From assembly GCA_963932465.1 (NCBI GenBank), contig OZ010792.1, positions 744,001 to 808,000 of the forward strand: a stretch of 64,000 nucleotides of DNA. The letters are read 5' to 3'. The position numbers and the translations under genes are program-made. The notes beneath the pieces are model-generated. The model worked only from the letters and a program-made list of their open reading frames with translations. It did not search any database and had not been told where the DNA came from. Below are positions 11,421-23,460 of the stretch, piece after piece (the first letter of the stretch is position 1; each line of letters opens with the position of its first letter). This DNA comes from Maratus speciosus. Taxonomy: Eukaryota; Arthropoda; Arachnida; Araneae; Salticidae.

Positions 11421-14016
11421 ATTTCTATTGGAAATCATTGAAAGTAAACGGAAAATAGTCGAAAATAGGAGATACTGTATCTTTCTGTTGCCATTTTCTC
11501 ATAAAACCTAAAAAAAAGTTGAAATTAAAATATGGACTATGTCAAGAATATTGTCTGTTATTCCGTGATAATGACGTCATATGCATACTTTTTCTATAGA
11601 CGAAGTTTAAGACTGGATTGTAAAAGTGGATTGCTTTAGCGGATGCAAATGACGTCATTTTATAAAAAAGCGTGTATTTTAATTCTTAAACCTGAATTAC
11701 GTTTTGTAGAAGTGCGTCATTTTCACAGCCCAGCTGCTTTGAAATTCTTCACAGGTGAAAATGCTTCACTTTTGAAAATAATGTAATCGAAATCACACAC
11801 TGATAAAACGCAATGGTTTACAAAAAATTAGAGTGTCTTTATAAAAGAGAGGCGGCATGCAAATAATAGCGATTTATGTTACAGAAATGATGATTCTCGC
11901 CTGGACGGATTTGCTTCGCCGAGTTAGACAAGCAAACAAATAATTCGTGGTTTAAAATATCATGTTCCTGAAGTTTTTATCCAAAATTCTCTCGAATAAT
12001 AAAATTTTAATACTATTCTTTAGGACATTCTACTATAATTTTATCAAAATAACATAATTTGCCTAATTTAATTTTTCCTAATTTTATATAATCTATATAT
12101 TTAAAACACAAGTGTGTTTTTTAGTCATCTGCTCTGATCCTTCTGCTGAACCAATTTTACCTATATTTTTTTTTAACTGAAAGCTCTTCATTTGTAGATG
12201 TGATCACACTATCTTTATATATATATATTATTAATTATGTATTTTATTTCTGATTATTTATTTCAACTGACTAAGTTTTAAAGCATTTTTTTATTTATTT
12301 TTTAAAATAAAATAAAATTCTGTGGTTTGTGTTTGGTTGCGGTTATCTCAGGGACAAGAAAATTTACGTTTACCTGTCAGAGGGGAAAAAAGTTACTGGT
12401 CCTGCGGACCACTAAATTTTTTTTTAATTAGTGGTCCGATTGAATTTTTAGTGGTCTCGGACCAGCGGACCACCAAGGATTTCGAACGCTGCTATATTTG
12501 TGCTTTTTAGGTAATCGTTATTTAAATATATGTTTACATTCTTTATACTACCATATGTTTTTTATTTCCTGTTCATTTTATAATTATCTTATATATAATA
12601 GTTTTTATTAAAGATTTTTATATTTTTAATAATTATTTATATTAATTATTAATGAATTTATTTTGTTTTATAGCATATAGCTATATATTATCGATGTTCT
12701 AGTATTATTTAAATTCTTAGTGTAGTTTAAATAAGTTAGCTAATAGAATATTTTGTATGCTTTTTAAATTTTATTAACAATAGTTTTTTTTAAAAATACA
12801 TTGTGTGGTTTATATTCAGTTTATAATTATCTATATATAAGGATATGTTTGGTTTTGCTGTTAATAAAACAATTGTTACATTCAATTGCTTACAACTGTT
12901 TGTCTTTTGACAATTAAATCATAAAAGTAATACTAGATGGCAGCACCACAATTTGTGTTTTTTTTTCCCGCTAAGTTCTAAATTTACTTTTTCCAGCTAC
13001 ATTTCAGTTATAATTTACTACACCAGGGGGAATTTTTAGCTAAATTTTGACGATATTGTTTTACGGTTTTTAATTAATTTAATAGTGCATTTTAATTATG
13101 TAATTACTTTCTATTTATATTATTTTATATTATATTAAAAGTTATTTAACATTTATTTCAATATGTATTAACTGCATCCTATGGTATCAATTACTGTGAT
13201 TTCTTAACTGTTTTATTCACCTTAATCTTTACGATATTATGGGTGCCATGTGCGCGTGGTTTTATTCTAAAATATTAATCGGTATGGTGTTTATTATTTC
13301 ATTTTATATCCTATAAATATTTAAATAGGTTTTATTGATTTTTCCATTTCATATTATTTGTTTCTATTCTGTTTTCATTTTTAATCAATTCACTTGATTT
13401 TAATGGTTGTTTGGGCACAGGGGAAAATAACTTTTAGCTTTAGCTTATTTTTCCCACAGAAAACAACCATTTTGCTTATATCATTGAATTCTGTGCCCTT
13501 GAAAACGTAATTCAATATATAAGCATTTCCATTATTTGCCGGTGTCCACTTTCTTATTTTTCTTCCATAATAATTCTTATAATTAATTTAATCTTTTTTT
13601 TTATATATTCTTACAGCTTTAATTCATAATATTACGGTTTTTGATGGTGGTAGGTTATGTTTAATTATTGGTTATATATATATATATATATATATATATC
13701 GCCACTTTTATATTTTAATTTTAAAAGCATTTTATGAAATTTCTTCAAAATGGTGAAAATGAGATAGCTTTTATCATTGCAGACAAGAGAGAAATAATGC
13801 GGTATTTTTATCTTTATTCACGCTATTTTCTGATAAAAAGTCAAAATTGTTCATAAAAATTGTTGTATAGGGTTTAGTGTCGCAAAATCCAATGAGGAGC
13901 TGAATATTATATTAGGGGCATAATAACAGAAAATGACATACTACTTTTAAAAACAAACATTTTTCCTCATAAATTTTCTATATTGTTTTTCCTTCTGTAT
14001 CTGTACTGATACTAAG
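11421..14016. other. Non-coding stretch within the large hAT
   Basis: No gene was found. It holds a GGTCCGC/GCGGACC inverted repeat (about 12399-12475, with AGTGGTCC words repeated), an imperfect hairpin at about 13409-13471 (arms GGTTGTTT and AAAACAACC, inner GGGGAAAATAA and TTATTTTTCCC), and a TA microsatellite (13673-13699). Confidence 0.45.
13673..13699. repeat. (TA)n microsatellite
   Basis: Uninterrupted TA dinucleotides, about 13 units. Confidence 0.95.
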
Positions 14017-14024
14017 TTTCAGAC

Positions 14025-16528
14025 TAGTGATGCAACGAATAGTGATTTGGCCGAATAACCGAATATTCGGCCAAGATACAGCCGAATATTCGGCCTATTC
14101 GGCCGCCGAATAATAAACTTATTTTTGCCTAAAAACAAAATATAGTATGCACTATATGCACAATTCTTGTATATTTCACAGTTAAAATGTATAGTTTTCT
14201 TTTAAAAAGTTATTTATACACAAATTTTTGATTTTTGAAAGCATTATTTTACTCTGAAAAAATATTCGGCTATGTTCGGCCTAAAAATTGCCTCAATAAT
14301 ATAATTCAGCCAAAAAAAGAAATTCTTAGCAAAAGTTCCTCATCAGGTACTGTCTAGTTACATTTTAATAGATATTATGTGCGTTGTTACATTTTAAAAT
14401 AATGACAAAATTTTAAAAGTACTAGGAAGCACAAGTTTCAGCTTTCGGATGAAATAAAATAAAAAATAGGAAATCTTAATATCTTAAGAAAAACCACTGA
14501 TAAAAAGGATGAAAGGAATATCCTCTAAAATGGGGGAAAGACATTGTAGACTTTATAAAGCTCACATTTAACAAAAAAATTTTTATCATTATTATTATCA
14601 TTATTTTTTTTTCTTTGCTGTCAGCAGATAGCACCATTAAGAAGTGTATAGTGAATGTTTTCAGATTCAGAGGAAGGAAATATCTGCAAGAAAAAGCAAA
14701 TAACATTCATTGCATTTAACAGTATCTGATGCTCTAACATACCAAAGATCAATAAATGATTTAATTGTTGTAGATAAAAATCGTTTACACATTTTAATCA
14801 TTCGCCATTAGATTAACTGATATACAAATTAATGAGTTAAAAATTCCTAAGAAGAAATTAGTTCAAAGTGTGGTAACATGCTTGAATAGCACCTATTATA
14901 TGTTGGAGAGATTACTGCAACAAAAAAATGCACTTTCTGTATATGCAACTAAATTTGGAGAAATAAATAATCTGACAGCAAACCTGTGGACTGTTTTAGA
15001 AAAATTGCTGAATCCATTACAACCATTTGAAGAAATAACAAACCAAATTGCCTCGTCGAGATCATTAATTTCTGAAGTCATCTCAATAGGTTATAGCATT
15101 AAAATCATATTTATTTAAATCTGGAGATTTTTTTGGTGTAGGGCACCATGAAAGACACTCTTCTACAAAATTTGGAGAAGCGTTTTGTATCAATTTAAGA
15201 CAATGAACACTATTCCATTGCAACGGTTTTGGACCTTAGATTTAAAGTGTTCTTTTTCAACAAAGATGAAGCAAAGGATGTAGGAGTAAAGTCCAAATTA
15301 ACTGCTTTAGTAAGACTAAGAATGGCTAGTATGAAACCAGTAACAGAATGTGAACAAAATATTTCCAACGTAACCATTCCATCTTCACAAGCTCCAAATT
15401 CTTTGTGGGCATGCTTTAATGAAATTGCAAGCCAATCGCAGAGTGAAGCTCTATAGAAAGCTCCTTTCAATGTGAAGAAGTAAAAGAAATTAGTAATTTT
15501 CTTTCCCAGCCACTACTAGAAAGACAACAGTGTCGTTTGGAGTGGTGGGCAAAAAATTCAGAAGACTTTCCAAACCTTTCACAATTAGCCAAAAAGTACC
15601 TTTCTGCACCAGGAAGTACCATATATAGTGAGAGATTATTTTCAGAAGCAGGTAGCATTTACGAAAAAAAAAAAAGGAAATAGACTATCACCTGAGAATG
15701 CTGAATTATAATTATTTCTGCATCACAATCTGCATCACGTTTATTGAAAACATTTTAACTGTTTTTTAAGGCAAATATAAACAGTACAATGCTATTCTTG
15801 AAAAAAAAAAATACATAAAACGTAAATGCATACTAATTAAAAGAATTTAGTACTTACATTTCTTTCATTATTTAATAAGAAATAGTAACACACTAAAAAA
15901 AAAAATCACTTAAATTATATTTAACTTTTAAGCGTATTTTACAAAAAAAAAAAACCCTTAAGTATTGCAACATATACAACTTAAATATCTTATACATATA
16001 ATACATCTATATCTAATCAATCATATATTTATGTTCTTTATAGGTATAATTCAAAATATTATTGAAAGAAATATTTTTCTATATAACAAGGGATAAATGT
16101 TAAACTTCCCATTATGATAAAAAAAAATTTGAATTTGCTTGTACAACTGTATTCAAACAATTTTGAATAGATTAATTTTAAATTTAACAGATTATGTTAG
16201 CTTATTACACATACTTTTTGTACTTACTGATACAGCATAAATTTTTTTAAACATGATTCCTAAATTAGTCTCTTATATAAAAATGGGTAGATAAAACCCA
16301 TTCGGGGTATGAAAGTTAATGGAAAAAAAAAAGTATTAGTTAATTTCAAATAAAATTTTCATTATACATGATGAATATAAATTGTCAAATTAAAAAGTTA
16401 TACTGTGTAAATATAAAAACATTTATTACAGTATTATTTGGCCAAGGCCGAATAATGGACTTGATATTCGGCCGAAGCCGAATATTCGGCAGACAGGCCA
16501 AATGGGCCGAATGTTCGTTGCATCTCTA
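14025..16528 (+). mobile_element. hAT element with transposase remnant
   Basis: TIRs TAGTGATGCAACGAA (left) and TTCGTTGCATCTCTA (right) are followed inward by many GCCGAATATTCGGCC words. The 8-bp duplication TTTCAGAC is at 14017-14024 and 16529-16536. The 2504-bp length is right for a hAT. It carries a decayed transposase. Confidence 0.92.
14870..15725 (+). pseudogene. hAT transposase, C-terminal half, with stops and frameshifts
   Basis: Successive frames read as a BED-type hAT transposase. First comes a helical region (LNSTYYMLERLLQQKNAL.., 14870-15118), then KDTLLQNLEKRF (15150-), an in-frame TAA before DNEHYSIATVLD, then the LDLRFK block typical of this family. The hATC dimerisation domain closes it (ECRLEWW-like WWAKNSEDFPNLSQLAKK, then SERLFSEAG, about 15535-15660). 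A short A-rich insertion disturbs the frame near 15665. The N-terminal zinc-finger half is not recognisable, so the gene is dead. Confidence 0.8.
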
Positions 16529-16933
16529 TTTCAGACGCTAGGCGAAATGCTTATTTAAGTGAAAATGAAGTCATATTTAAAAGAAAACGATCATTTTCTT
16601 AGTTAAAACTAAACATTTTAACACAAATGCGTCTAAAAAAGATAAATTATGGAAATTTTTACTCTCTGGAATTGAGATATTAGAATCTCAATTAAAGGGT
16701 GCGTCTGTTCCGATAAAAGATGTTGCTGACAATCGTGACTTCAATTTTTGAGTTAAAATGATCAAACAAAATACAATTTTTTTTTAAATGATAAATATGG
16801 ATATGAGAAGTGCGCATGCAAATTTTGAGAAAGTGAAAATTGCTGTTTTTCATTCCGGATTACCAAGCATAAGAGCTTCAATTGATAACCACATCCTAAT
16901 AACTGATATTTATTATATTTTACTGATTAAGTG

Positions 16934-18535
16934 TCTATATTATAAAGAACAAACGTATCTGCGCATAACGCTGACGTCATTTTGCGAATGGCAACACTTC
17001 ACCATCAAATTTTGGTCTTGAAATTTTCGCTACTGCAATTTTTTAATCTTCTGACCATCATACATTTTCAGTTTTCGTCGCATAGGGAAAAATTTTACTT
17101 TCAAATGCAATTTGTTTAAAAACTGTATCTTAATAGATTGATGTATTATATTTTCTAAAAAAAAATTCTAACCATGATTTTTTTAAAGTTTATCTTAACA
17201 CGTGCCGGTTTCAATACATAATAATAATAAACATTTTGCACATATAGCAACAAACATTGCTCAGCATTTGTTTCTGACTATTTTTGCATAACGAAAGTAA
17301 TACAGTAGAAGATCTTTATAACGCAAACCTAAAAACGCAAGGTTGTGCGTTACATAGAATTTTGCGTTATATGGATCACATCATTAAATTTACCTTGTAA
17401 ATATGGCCAAATATGTCTGAAACATATCAAAATACATTAGAATATCTTTATACTGCATTCCTTGTTACCAAGAGTTATTCAAATTATAAATTTTTGCATA
17501 ATATAGGTCAGACATTGTTAAATTTACTTTATAAACATGATCCAAATATAACTGACACAACCATCCCTTATATTAGACATTTTCAAAAATGTTTATTGTA
17601 CTAATAGTATTTTTTCATTAAAAAAGTCTTGAATTAGGAGATAAAGTTGAACTAATGTATCAAATTTAGTTCTCTAGAGAGTAGCAATATCTTTACAATG
17701 TGAAAATGCAGGTGCTTTTTAACTGCAAAATTCATTGTTTACATCTGAGAAGTTGTGCGTTATATAGAGAATTGCGTTATATAGAATTGCGTTATAAAGA
17801 TCTTCTACTGTACTTCCTTTATAAAGAAATAAAAGAATAATATTAAAGGAACCACCAATCTAACATAGTTGTGAAAGACAAATTAACGAAATTAATACTT
17901 CTTTTATAAACAAATAAAAGAATAATATTGTAAAAACACAAATCTAACATTTTTGTAATTGTACAATTTAAATTTTTAGATCACCAAATACGACTTTTTT
18001 TTTCAAATGGAATTTGTTTGCAAAGTTCATCTGAGTTTACTGATTGTCTACGGTTTTAAAAATAATTTTAAAGTATTAAATATTTTTTAATTTATCTATA
18101 TCGCGCGGAGCTTGATTACCAAAGATTAATCCGTTTGCACTTAAAACAAAATAAAGAGTTCATCATTTTCTTAAGGCTAATATCCGTTAAAAAAAAACTT
18201 CTCTATGAATAAAGAAATAAAATAATATAAATAAAACACAAATTTAACAGACACGTATAAGCTCTGAAATTATCAGAATATAAAAGGACGCCATAAGTAG
18301 CAAAATCTTGGTCAAATAACTCTTAGCATGCGGCTAATAAGAAAATATCGCTTTTGATAAATTTCAAAAAAATTATTTGATTGTATAATTCATATTTTCC
18401 ATATGAAAAATGCTTTTTTAATGTAAGTGGGCAATCTGAAAAATTTATTGCATATAAAAAAATTCTTAGTTTTCAATTTAAAAAAATGTTTTCCCTATAT
18501 TCTTTAACCTGGGAAGCCCGGGTACGATCCCCTAG
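16934..18535 (+). mobile_element. Non-autonomous Helitron candidate
   Basis: The 5' end is TCTATATTATAAAG. The 3' end has CCTGGGAAGCCCGGG, a decayed short hairpin, followed by TACGATCCCCTAG, so it ends in CTAG (CTRR) before a T run, as Helitrons do. There is no coding capacity. A 508-bp pogo-like element sits inside it. The start is less certain than the end, because the base before TC is G rather than the usual A. Confidence 0.6.
17303..17810. mobile_element. Pogo/Tigger-like MITE, TA-flanked
   Basis: CAGTAGAAGATCTTTATAAC (17303-) is mirrored perfectly at the right end (GTTATAAAGATCTTCTACTG), and TA flanks both sides. A GTTATATAGA word and GCGTTA are repeated inside. At 508 bp with no transposase it is non-autonomous. 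It is nested in the Helitron candidate. Confidence 0.88.
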
Positions 18536-18902
18536 TTTTTTTAAAAATCAAAATAGGTTTAAAAATTGCGCATTTATTTCATACACATTCCAAATCTGCA
18601 CATATTTTAGAATTAAAATATGTCCAACATCTTTGTGAAGGAGTTTTTTTTAATAGAACTAGATCATAAAAAAAGATTTGCTGCGGAAATTGCGGATTGT
18701 GCAAATTATGCTACGTTCGCGTGGAAATCGCGGGGTGCGCAGCGAGAGGGTTACATTTTCGCAAAATTCAGAACAGAATCACCTCTGCTCTTTACATCTT
18801 ACATAACCCTCCTGTAAGTATTTTTTAATAGCTGTCACCATTTGCAATTTATTGAATTCTAAAATCAGTCGGTCCATTTTAGGACAACTGGTATATTCAG
18901 TA
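18536..18902. other. hAT-like end and inverted segment
   Basis: On the - strand from about 18796, GAGGTGATTCTGTTCTG resembles the terminus of the minisatellite-bearing hAT family. It is followed by the inverted partner of 9697-9795. The open frames here show no recognisable protein. Confidence 0.4.
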
Positions 18903-20160
18903 GCTGGGACATTCTCAAAATCTTTTAACTTTCATGTCCCTGAATAATAATTTTTTATTTAATACACTTTGTGTTTTTTTTTTTTTCATATCCTTGGGAG
19001 CATCCCAAAGCATGATTGCACAACAATATTAACGAGATAAATACGTTTTGGACGATGTTGGGGGGTCCAAACACCTGGAAAGCTCATCTACCGTCCCGTC
19101 CCTATTGTTTTATATAAATATGTAGCTAAAAATTAACCTGCAAACATTTTTAGGGTTGATATTATTTTTTGAACTCTGTCCCTGGGTTTTAGATTTTTAA
19201 GTTTGGAGCTGTCTGGATAAAATCATTTCAATAAAAATAATTCGATGTAATTTTTTTTCTGAAACTGGAACTATTGTTTTATATAAATATGTAGCTAAAA
19301 ATTAACCTGCACACATTTTTAGGGTTGATATTATTTTTTTAACTCTGTCCCTGGGTTTTAGATTTTTTACCATCCCTCTTCTAAAATGATACAGAAAATC
19401 ACTTCAGATGCAGCGACGGATTTTTTTTCAAATTTTTGCTCATGCAGAAGTATGCTAGAGAAAGGATATCTAAAATTCTTTGACATGAAATTTACTGCAG
19501 AATATAAATAAGCATTTAAATATCAATTTCAAGCACCGTGGCTTTATTGGTAGTCTTACCGTCCGCAAGGTTTAATCCTGCAATTTTCGAGGTAAATAAA
19601 TTATTTTTTTTTAATTTAATCCAATGTAAATAACTGTTTCTAAAAATCAATGAACATTTTCGCTACCACTTAGTCTTGACATGATCTGCCTAAAATAGGT
19701 GGTAAGTTTCCTTACTGTTCCATCCTTACCGTCCCTTTTTTCCCCCATTTTGTCCTTTTTCCTCCCATTTTGTCCCTTTTCCTATTTTATCCTCTTTTTT
19801 TTTTACATTACAGTCCCTTCTTTAACACCCCTTTAAGACAATGTTATACCAAAATTTTGCACTAAAAATACTACATTGTCATTATTTCTTATTTGAATGT
19901 CCTGTGGGTACTATGCAAATTCATTATAAGTAAAAAATTAGAAGAAAAAAAAAAGTTATAGTGGTAAAATGGTAAGGAAAATTAAACTCGCAAGTTTAAC
20001 TTAAACCTCAGTTAAATAAATTTTTTTTCGCTGCTGACCATTTTTTCTTTATTTTGAATCATTATAGCATTCGTCTATCAGATTAAAATGGTATTTTAGC
20101 AAGTTTAATTTCGCCAGATTTTTTCCCCCAAAAGTCAAAAGATTGTGAGAATGCCCCAGC
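18903..20160. mobile_element. TA-flanked inverted-repeat element
   Basis: GCTGGGACATTCTCAAAATC at the left is mirrored at the right end as GATTGTGAGAATGCCCCAGC, followed by a further CTTTT(A/G)ACTTT match, about 32 bp in all. Both ends abut TA. It holds a 169-bp direct duplication (19102-19370) and no coding capacity. Confidence 0.65.
19102..19370 (+). repeat. Direct duplication, 169-bp spacing
   Basis: The stretch CTATTGTTTTATATAAATAT through CTCTGTCCCTGGGTTTTAG at 19102 recurs at 19271 with few changes. Confidence 0.9.
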
Positions 20161-20224
20161 TATGGGATGATGGCTCAAAGAAGCATTAAAAAAAAATTAA
20201 AGTTGGCTTCGATATCTCAGTCAG

Positions 20225-21060
20225 ATGTTTACCCGGGTTGAAGTTTCCAGGGCTAAGACAAGGTCCAACCCATACAAAAAAAATTATTGGCTCGGCCCGG
20301 TATAAAAGCTAAAAAATCGACTCCAGCCCTGCCTGCATCTTGCAATTAAAATTATTCATAAAGCACACTTACTTATGCTGATATTTTATTTTCAGATTAT
20401 ATTCGATATTCATGACTACTGAAAAACAATAATATTTATGACTATTTAGACAATTATGAACGTAAACACTAAGTAGTATGACTTAATCAATTACATTATA
20501 ATGAAAATCCAGTTAGAAAATCAGTTTAGAATGAAAGAAACGGATGATAAAAGAAAATGATAATTTTAAAGCTCTACGAAGAAAAAAAGTAGATTTTAAA
20601 AAATGCATCTCTGTAACTTATCAAATCAAATTAAATTTCTAAAGATTTCGCTAAATAAATGTACAACATAAATATAATTTTTATGAATGACAAATAAGTA
20701 AGATGCCAGACCAACTTGGACTCCGGGGGAAAGAATTTAGAGGAGTCCACGGGTCACGGTCGGGCCAATAAGTCTTATTATACGGGCTGGCACGGAACCA
20801 ACGTTTAACTGTTATCCCGGGCCGAACTCCGACCAGGAAATTTTGGCCTATGCAGACCTCTAGGAAAAACGAAGTCCAGGTCAGGCTCGACCTGGAGAAC
20901 AAAATGAAGCCTGGCCCGACCCGAATCTACAAAAAAGTTTAAGATCAGGGCACGGCCCGGGTCTAAACGAGAGAAGACCTGACCCAGGCCAAGTCTAGTG
21001 GATTTAAACGGGCATGACCCGGGTCGGGTCGCGCCGGGCTCGAGCTTCGCCCCAAGTCAT
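20225..21060. repeat. Element remnant with GC-rich CCCGGG/GGCCCGACCC words
   Basis: GC-rich ends (CCCGGGTTGAAG near 20233; GACCCGGGTCGGGTCGCGCC near 21020) enclose an AT-rich middle. The words resemble sub-terminal repeats of hAT elements, but boundaries and duplication could not be fixed. Confidence 0.35.
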
Positions 21061-21162
21061 TTCCCGTGAGGATGCATAATGTCGTTTTGCAAACCCTTTA
21101 TTAGCCCAAGGGGGGGGCGATCGCCCCTTCGCTACCCCCTTAGATCTGCCATTGCGGGGCAG

Positions 21163-21344
21163 TGATACTCAACTCGGCATGCAACTCACTTTTTCAAAAG
21201 TTGGAGGTCATTCAAACCAGTGCCATCAGAATTGCTTTGGGTCTCCTGAAGTGGACGCCGAACATCATCGTATGGAAGCACGCACGCGCTATCCCCATGG
21301 CTGATAGAATAGGCTGTCTTGCGGTCAAGTTCTGGCTAAAGCAC
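21163..21344 (+). pseudogene. LINE segment between RT and RNase H
   Basis: In frame with the RT before the hAT, this reads ILNSACNSLFQKLEVIQ and then ALGLLKWTPN..MADRIGCLAVKFWLKH. It is the connector seen after the thumb of such elements (the L.K.E..Q..A.R...G pattern). It is intact in this piece. Confidence 0.8.
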
Positions 21345-22224
21345 TAGAGATGAGACGGGCTCAGCCCGAGTCCAAAAGCCCGACACGGGCTCTATTTTTA
21401 TTCTAGCCTTCGGGCTCGGGCTCGTTCTTTCTAAAACCGGAAAACTATATTTATTTATGTATAGAAAAGATTGAAAGAACTTTTTTTCCCCGTTTAAAAT
21501 AACTTTTCAAGTCTTTTCAATGTTATTTAGATCAAAATGAAGGGGTAACAAAAAATCATGTTTATTTATTTTAGTATTTGATTGCTGTTTCAAAAGAAAA
21601 TTTGTGATGTTTTCAGATTTATGTGTACGGCATTTTCGACGACGATCAATTAATATGGCGCCAATCAAAACAAACACAAGCAATGAATTTGTTTTTATTA
21701 GGATTTTCGTTTGTGACAGAAGATATTTTTTAATCCGATCGTTTATTTATTTTTTATTTAGTTATCTAACACAAAGAGAATGTTTTCTTTGATTTTTAGT
21801 AGACCAGAATTAGAATGAGGTTTGCAAATTATTTAATCTTATATTTACGCATGAGTCATAATCATTCTTCATATGAATATCGTATTATATCTATTTGAAC
21901 TCTGCTCATACTAAGGACTCTGTAGTAGATTTACGAGATCATTTTGCTTCGTAAGTAAATATAATTACTTTATTATTCCGATAGGAAGCAATCAGTCAGT
22001 GTTTCTTCTTTTAATATAAAGACATCTGACTTTTAAGATAACGGTGTCAATTTTGTAATTTACCTTGATTTTCTGGTTCACGTCAATCACGGAAGACTGT
22101 TATGAGAAAGGAATCGATTATAGTTAAAGATGTAGCGGTAAAGAGTGGTATCGGGCTTGGGCTCTGATGACAAAAAATCTTTCGGGCTCGGATTCCAAAA
22201 AACGAGCCCGAACTCATCTAGCTA
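21345..22224. mobile_element. 880-bp non-autonomous hAT in the LINE
   Basis: The left end TAGAGATGAGACGGGCTC and the right end GAGCCCGAACTCATCTAGCTA are imperfect inverted repeats rich in GGGCTCGGGCTC. The 8-bp duplication TAAAGCAC is at 21337-21344 and 22225-22232. Removing the insert and one copy restores the LINE frame (CTA AAG CAC CTG TCA). The interior has no recognisable protein. Confidence 0.9.
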
Positions 22225-22232
22225 TAAAGCAC

Positions 22233-23258
22233 CTGTCACTGAGAAGTTGGTCTCCGCTCTGGGACATCCGGGGAGACGGACTGGATTCGTTGGTTACAGA
22301 CATTCATTGTGTTTCAGGGTGGCTCGCAAAGCTTGGCAGTACACCAGACCACCTTCTTCGGTTTCAAATTCCTCTTCCCATGAACTTGGAGGCTGTCAGA
22401 TTCTTTACTGGGGGTCTCCCTTTCCAAAGCACTGACCTGGATGCGAGCATGGTTTCGCAGTATTTTGCTGATTTTATTCAGGAGTACTCTAACTCTTGGA
22501 ACATCACTGGTACGGATGCATCGAAAATGAATTCTTTCACCTCAATAGCAGGTTGCTCCTCAACGAACCATTTTGTTTACAGAGTCCACTCAGTCAACTC
22601 AATTTTTACAGCAGAAGCCGTGGCGATCGGTACAGCGCTGGACGAGCTGGCCCACCAGCGGATGCATAGCGTCGTTCTTAACGACAGCCTGTCAGTTCTA
22701 TCTGCTTTACAGGCTGTTAACTCAAAGTCTCCCACAGTCATTATCTGGCTCCATAATAAGATCATTAGAGTTGCAGGGTTTGCCTCGAACATTCACTTCT
22801 ATTGGGTTCCGGGACACCGGGGAATCCCTTTAAATGAGAAAGCTGACAGCCTTGCTAAAGGAGCGACCTTTTCTGATGTTTTGATCGATTGGATTTCTCC
22901 TGAGGATATCAGCCATGCTTACAAGCAGGATGTGTGGGGATGTTTCAATCAGTTATACAGCAATAGTAAATACAGTATCTCACATGGTGACATTCCTTCT
23001 ATTAGGAATTCTTCTGTATGGGCTCGGAACAGAAGGGAAGATGTCTTGATTACCCGACTTCTTTGTCAGATGTTGATTACTCCTGGTATGCTGGCGAGGT
23101 TCAACCTGCTTGATGATGGTAGGTGTAGTACATGTGGTGTCACGGACTCCCTGGATCACATTCTGTTTACATGCTCCAAGTATCACTCTCATCGCAGGCG
23201 TTGCTGGGATAACAGTGTTTTGAATAGTGGTGTTTTAGTTCTTTTGGATGGTTTGTGA
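22233..23258 (+). pseudogene. LINE RNase H domain and C-terminal CCHC-like motif
   Basis: Intact as a frame: TDAS at 22512-22523 carries the first catalytic Asp, TAEAVAIGTAL the Glu, and LNDSLSVLSAL the second Asp. WVPGHRGIPLNEKADSLAKG carries the final His..Asp pair. RNase H removes template RNA during retrotransposition. A CSTCGVTDSLDHILFTC motif (CxxC..H..C, about 23125-23175) follows near the C-terminus. This piece alone is undamaged, but the element is dead because of the RT deletion and the insertions. Confidence 0.88.
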
Positions 23259-23460
23259 GCAAGTTTGCTTCGTCCAATAAGTTTCGTATGGCTACGATGA
23301 AGTATCTTTTTAGTATCGATCATTTTTAGCTGGTCTGTGTACTTCCCTGGTGGGATTTTATTTTTCTTTTTTTGGTTGTTCTTTTGTGGATCATTCGAGG
23401 CTACAGCCGTGCAGCTTTAGGCCTCAACCCCCCCCCCCCCCCCCCCCTTCAAGTTCAAGT
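23259..23460 (+). other. LINE 3' untranslated region with C20 run
   Basis: After the TGA come about 170 non-coding bases, an uninterrupted C run (23428-23447), and TTCAAG repeats that may be the element's tail. Confidence 0.6.

Larger units (their letters stand above)
9038..21154. mobile_element. 12.1-kb hAT-type insertion in the LINE (composite)
   Basis: Ends are CAAGGGCGGATCT (9038-9050) and AGATCTGCCATTG (21142-21154), an 11/13 inverted repeat, each followed inward by G-rich or GGGGCGATCGCCCC words typical of hAT termini. An exact 8-bp duplication flanks it. Its unusual length comes from later insertions: a tandem array, minisatellite material, Helitron pieces, a coding hAT (14025-16528), a Helitron with a pogo-like insert, and a TA-flanked element. 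No transposase clearly belonging to the outer element was recognised. Confidence 0.85.
7190..23460 (+). mobile_element. Non-LTR retrotransposon (APE-RT-RNase H), split into three pieces
   Basis: A single LINE is spread over 7190-9037, 21163-21344 and 22233-23460. The order is AP-endonuclease, reverse transcriptase, RNase H and a C-terminal CCHC-like motif, followed by a 3' region ending in a C20 run and TTCAAG repeats. RNase H after the reverse transcriptase suggests an I-superfamily-like element. The two gaps are a 12.1-kb and an 880-bp hAT, each flanked by an 8-bp duplication, and the reading frame continues exactly across both. The 5' end (gag-like ORF1) is missing. Confidence 0.85.
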
